From: Tateyamaria sp.
GTDB taxonomy: Bacteria; Pseudomonadota; Alphaproteobacteria; Rhodobacterales; Rhodobacteraceae
DNA: 12,228 nucleotides
Reading direction: 5' to 3'
NCBI GenBank assembly: GCA_018668195.1
Contig: JABITU010000291.1
Span: 1-12,228, forward strand
Part shown: piece by piece, positions 10,011 through 12,228 of the stretch
Layout: each line of letters opens with the position of its first letter
Position numbering within the stretch: the stretch's first letter is position 1
Program-made: the position numbers and the translations under genes
Notes under the pieces: model-generated
What the model saw: the letters and a program-made list of their open reading frames with translations, nothing else
Told to the model about the DNA's origin: nothing
Databases searched by the model: none

Positions 10011-10047
10011 GGCGTCGCGCTTGATCCCTTACGCGCGACGCCTTTTT
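10011..10047 (+). terminator. Rho-independent terminator of the puf operon
   Basis: A perfect 10-bp stem GGCGTCGCGC / GCGCGACGCC with a 12-nt loop is followed at once by TTTTT (10043-10047). It lies about 160 nt after the pufC stop and 55 nt before the dxs start, so it marks the end of the puf transcript and suggests that dxs needs its own promoter or partial read-through. Confidence 0.9.
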
Positions 10048-10102
10048 GCCTCAAATATCCGTAGGCAAGGCGGAGAGGCACTGATGAAAAAGGATGTGCG
10101 CT

Positions 10103-12028
10103 ATGTCTCAGACCCCATTATTGGACCGCGTCGCCGGCCCTGCGGATCTCAAACGTTTTTCTGATGCTGAATTGACCCGGCTGTCGCACGAGTTGCGATC
10201 AGATGTGATCGAGGCGGTCAGTCGCACTGGCGGGCACCTGGGCTCATCACTGGGCGTTGTCGAACTGACGGTCGGCATCCATGCTGTGTTCGATACTCCG
10301 CGCGATAAGGTGATATGGGATGTGGGCCATCAATGCTATCCGCACAAGATCCTGACTGGGCGACGTGATCGGATGGGCACGCTGCGGCAAAAGGATGGGC
10401 TAAGTGGCTTTACCAAGCGTAGCGAAAGTGAATACGATCCCTTTGGTGCGGCGCATTCCTCCACTTCAATTTCTGCGGCGCTGGGTTTCACGGTCGGGCG
10501 CGACATGGGCATGCCAACAGGTGATGCGGTCGCTGTGATCGGTGACGGGTCTATCAGCGCTGGTATGGCATATGAAGCGCTTAACAATGCCGGTCACGAG
10601 GGCCGTCGTCTGTTCGCAATCCTAAACGATAATGAAATGTCTATTGCGCCACCTACAGGTGCGATGAGCACGTATTTGTCAAGTTTGTCGCGCAACTCTC
10701 CTTTTGCGCCCCTGCATGCTATTGCTGAGGGTGTAGAAGCTGCTTTGCCAAAACCAGTGCGCGACGGGGCACGTCGTGCTCGCGAAATGGTAACCGGCGT
10801 TGAAAGCAAGGGCACATTTTTCGAAGAGTTGGGCTTTGACTATATCGGCCCGATTGATGGACACGACATGGCCCAAGTCTTGTCGGTTCTGCGCGCAGCG
10901 CGCGCCCGTGCAACCGGTCCCGTTCTGATCCACGCCTGTACGGTCAAAGGAAAAGGGTATGCTCCCGCGGAAGGATCAGCAGACAAGTACCATGGCGTTT
11001 CAAAATTTGATGTTGAAACGGGTATGCAGACCAAGGGAAAGAGCAACGCTCCTTCTTACACGTCGGTGTTTGGCACCACGCTTGCTGACCTTGCTGCGCG
11101 GGACCCCGCCATCGTAGCGGTTACGGCTGCAATGCCAAGCGGCACGGGTCTGGACAAGATGATGGACCAGTTTCCGGCGCGAGTGTTTGATGTGGGTATT
11201 GCTGAACAACATGGCGTCACCTTTGCTGCGGGTATGGCAGCCTCTGGCCTCAAGCCGTTTTGCGCGATCTATTCCACATTTCTGCAACGTGGCTATGATC
11301 AGATAGTGCATGATGTGGCGTTGCAGGGGCTGCCAGTGCGCTTTGCGATTGATCGGGCAGGCCTTGTGGGCGCAGATGGTGCGACACATGCGGGGTCATT
11401 TGACATTGGTTACCTTGCTGCATTGCCTGGGATGGTCGTGATGGCGGCTTCCGATGAAGCTGAATTGGTTCATATGGTGGCGACTGCTGCCGCGCATGAC
11501 AGTGGACCGATTGCGTTCAGATATCCACGCGGCAATGGTCGCGGTGTCGAAATGCCGGCTTGCGGAGAAGTCTTGGAAATCGGCAAGGGCCGTATGATTC
11601 AGCAGGGCGCAGATGTCGCGCTGCTGTCGCTGGGCACCCATCTGGATGAATGCGAACGCGCGGCTGTGGTGTTAGAAACCGAAGGGCTGTCGGTTAGCAT
11701 TGCCGACGCCCGGTTTGCCAAGCCACTGGATATGAAAATGATCCGTGATCTGGCCAGTCGTCATGCCGTTCTTGTGACAGTCGAGCAGGGGGCGATGGGC
11801 GGCTTTGGGGCCATGGTTCTGCAGGCGATGGCAGCCGAAGGGTTGTTAGATCGCGGGCTAAAGGTGCGCAGCATGTATTTGCCAGATCGTTTCATCGACC
11901 AAGCAGGCCCTGACGAGATGTATGCTGATGCGGGATTGAATGCGCAGGGGATTGTCGCAACCGTACGCTCGGCACTGGGCCGTGGCGCAGATGTCATCGA
12001 TCTAAGTGCTGTACGTGTGCACGATTAG
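10103..12028 (+). CDS. dxs: 1-deoxy-D-xylulose-5-phosphate synthase Dxs
   Basis: This 641-residue thiamine-diphosphate enzyme joins pyruvate and glyceraldehyde 3-phosphate to DXP, the first step of the MEP isoprenoid pathway that feeds phytol and carotenoids; DXP is also used for thiamine and pyridoxal. The N-terminal domain has [10 protein letters not shown] (His45), AAHSSTSIS (His118), the metal-diphosphate motif GDGS (147-150) and Asn175. The transketolase-like middle domain has the catalytic Glu368 in DVGIAEQHG and [13 protein letters not shown]. Length equals that of the Rhodobacter proteins. ATG 10103 was chosen over ATG 10094 because AGGA (10091-10094) lies 8 nt before it and would overlap the earlier codon. 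dxs directly after the puf genes is known from Rhodobacter. A terminator separates it from pufC. Confidence 0.97.
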   Translation: MSQTPLLDRVAGPADLKRFSDAELTRLSHELRSDVIEAVSRTGGHLGSSLGVVELTVGIHAVFDTPRDKVIWDVGHQCYPHKILTGRRDRMGTLRQKDGLSGFTKRSESEYDPFGAAHSSTSISAALGFTVGRDMGMPTGDAVAVIGDGSISAGMAYEALNNAGHEGRRLFAILNDNEMSIAPPTGAMSTYLSSLSRNSPFAPLHAIAEGVEAALPKPVRDGARRAREMVTGVESKGTFFEELGFDYIGPIDGHDMAQVLSVLRAARARATGPVLIHACTVKGKGYAPAEGSADKYHGVSKFDVETGMQTKGKSNAPSYTSVFGTTLADLAARDPAIVAVTAAMPSGTGLDKMMDQFPARVFDVGIAEQHGVTFAAGMAASGLKPFCAIYSTFLQRGYDQIVHDVALQGLPVRFAIDRAGLVGADGATHAGSFDIGYLAALPGMVVMAASDEAELVHMVATAAAHDSGPIAFRYPRGNGRGVEMPACGEVLEIGKGRMIQQGADVALLSLGTHLDECERAAVVLETEGLSVSIADARFAKPLDMKMIRDLASRHAVLVTVEQGAMGGFGAMVLQAMAAEGLLDRGLKVRSMYLPDRFIDQAGPDEMYADAGLNAQGIVATVRSALGRGADVIDLSAVRVHD

Positions 12029-12228
12029 ACAGTTATGCAAAAAGGATTGCATGACTTGGTGCTGCTTGGAAATAAAGCTTTCTGCGCGTCGGTTCATGCG
12101 CGATGTTTCAAGTGCTTCGTAAAATGCGATCGATTCGTTGCATCGAATTCTGGTGTATGCGTTTCATGGGGCTCTGCCCCAGACCCCGGAGTTTATTTGG
12201 CAAGATGAAGGCGCGACCGGGCTGCGCG
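12029..12228. other. Non-coding stretch after dxs with hairpins and a repeat-like motif
   Basis: No gene is visible. ATGCAA / TTGCAT (12035-12052) forms a small AT-rich hairpin right after dxs, without a U-run. ATTCG / CGAAT (12133-12148) is another weak one. TGGGGC-TCT-GCCCCA (12167-12181) is a strong 6-bp hairpin, followed by CCCCGGAG, TTTATTT and GGCAAGATGAAG (12184-12210). It could serve as the dxs terminator, although the T-run is interrupted and offset. The end of the window cuts off what follows. Confidence 0.5.

Noticed and set aside
9938..10047. A tRNA gene in the hairpin-rich region after pufC
   Set aside because: The stems do not form a cloverleaf; there is no GTTCGAATC-like T-arm or CCA-side acceptor pairing, and the last stem is a terminator.
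9854..10102. A pufX gene after pufM or pufC
   Set aside because: Only one base separates the pufM stop from pufC, and the region after pufC has no frame with a PufX-like membrane helix.
9871..10164. 97-codon frame after pufC
   Set aside because: It crosses the hairpin series, the terminator and the dxs start; the composition is that of translated hairpins.

Overview
The window is a core piece of a purple-bacterial photosynthesis gene cluster, read entirely on the + strand. The order is crtF (3' end only), bchC, bchX, bchY, bchZ, pufQ, pufB, pufA, pufL, pufM, pufC, dxs. The protein sequences, this gene order, the moderate GC content, the tetraheme pufC in place of pufX, and the long PufM tail all point to an alphaproteobacterium of the Rhodobacterales, most likely a Roseobacter-group aerobic anoxygenic phototroph. 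The genus cannot be named from sequence reading alone.

Bases 1-698 hold the C-terminal part of the carotenoid O-methyltransferase CrtF. Bases 699-839 are the bchC control region: two TGT-N12-ACA palindromes (PpsR/CrtJ type) 8 bp apart, overlapping the -35 and -10 elements of a good sigma70-like promoter. Bases 840-6017 encode BchC and the three subunits of chlorophyllide a oxidoreductase (BchX, BchY, BchZ), which together complete the bacteriochlorophyll a ring and its 3-acetyl group. bchY is preceded by an odd 174-nt spacer with a small ribosome-site-led reading frame.

Bases 6010-9853 form the puf operon: PufQ, the LH1 antenna polypeptides beta and alpha, reaction-centre subunits L and M, and the tetraheme cytochrome PufC that re-reduces the special pair. 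The pufQ-pufB and pufA-pufL gaps are rich in RNA hairpins, as expected for segmental mRNA processing and stability. After pufC come three further hairpins and a textbook rho-independent terminator (10011-10047). dxs then supplies DXP for isoprenoid (phytol and carotenoid) synthesis.

The last 200 bases hold no recognisable gene. They contain small hairpins and a GC-rich hairpin followed by a short motif that looks like a dispersed Rhodobacterales intergenic sequence.

The genes form one metabolic unit: isoprenoid precursor supply (dxs), carotenoid finishing (crtF), late bacteriochlorophyll synthesis (bchCXYZ), and the apoproteins that bind the pigments (puf). Nothing here is a clearly new protein system. 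The most interesting unexplained material is non-coding: the bchX-bchY spacer, the pufB leader and the structured 3' end of the puf transcript.
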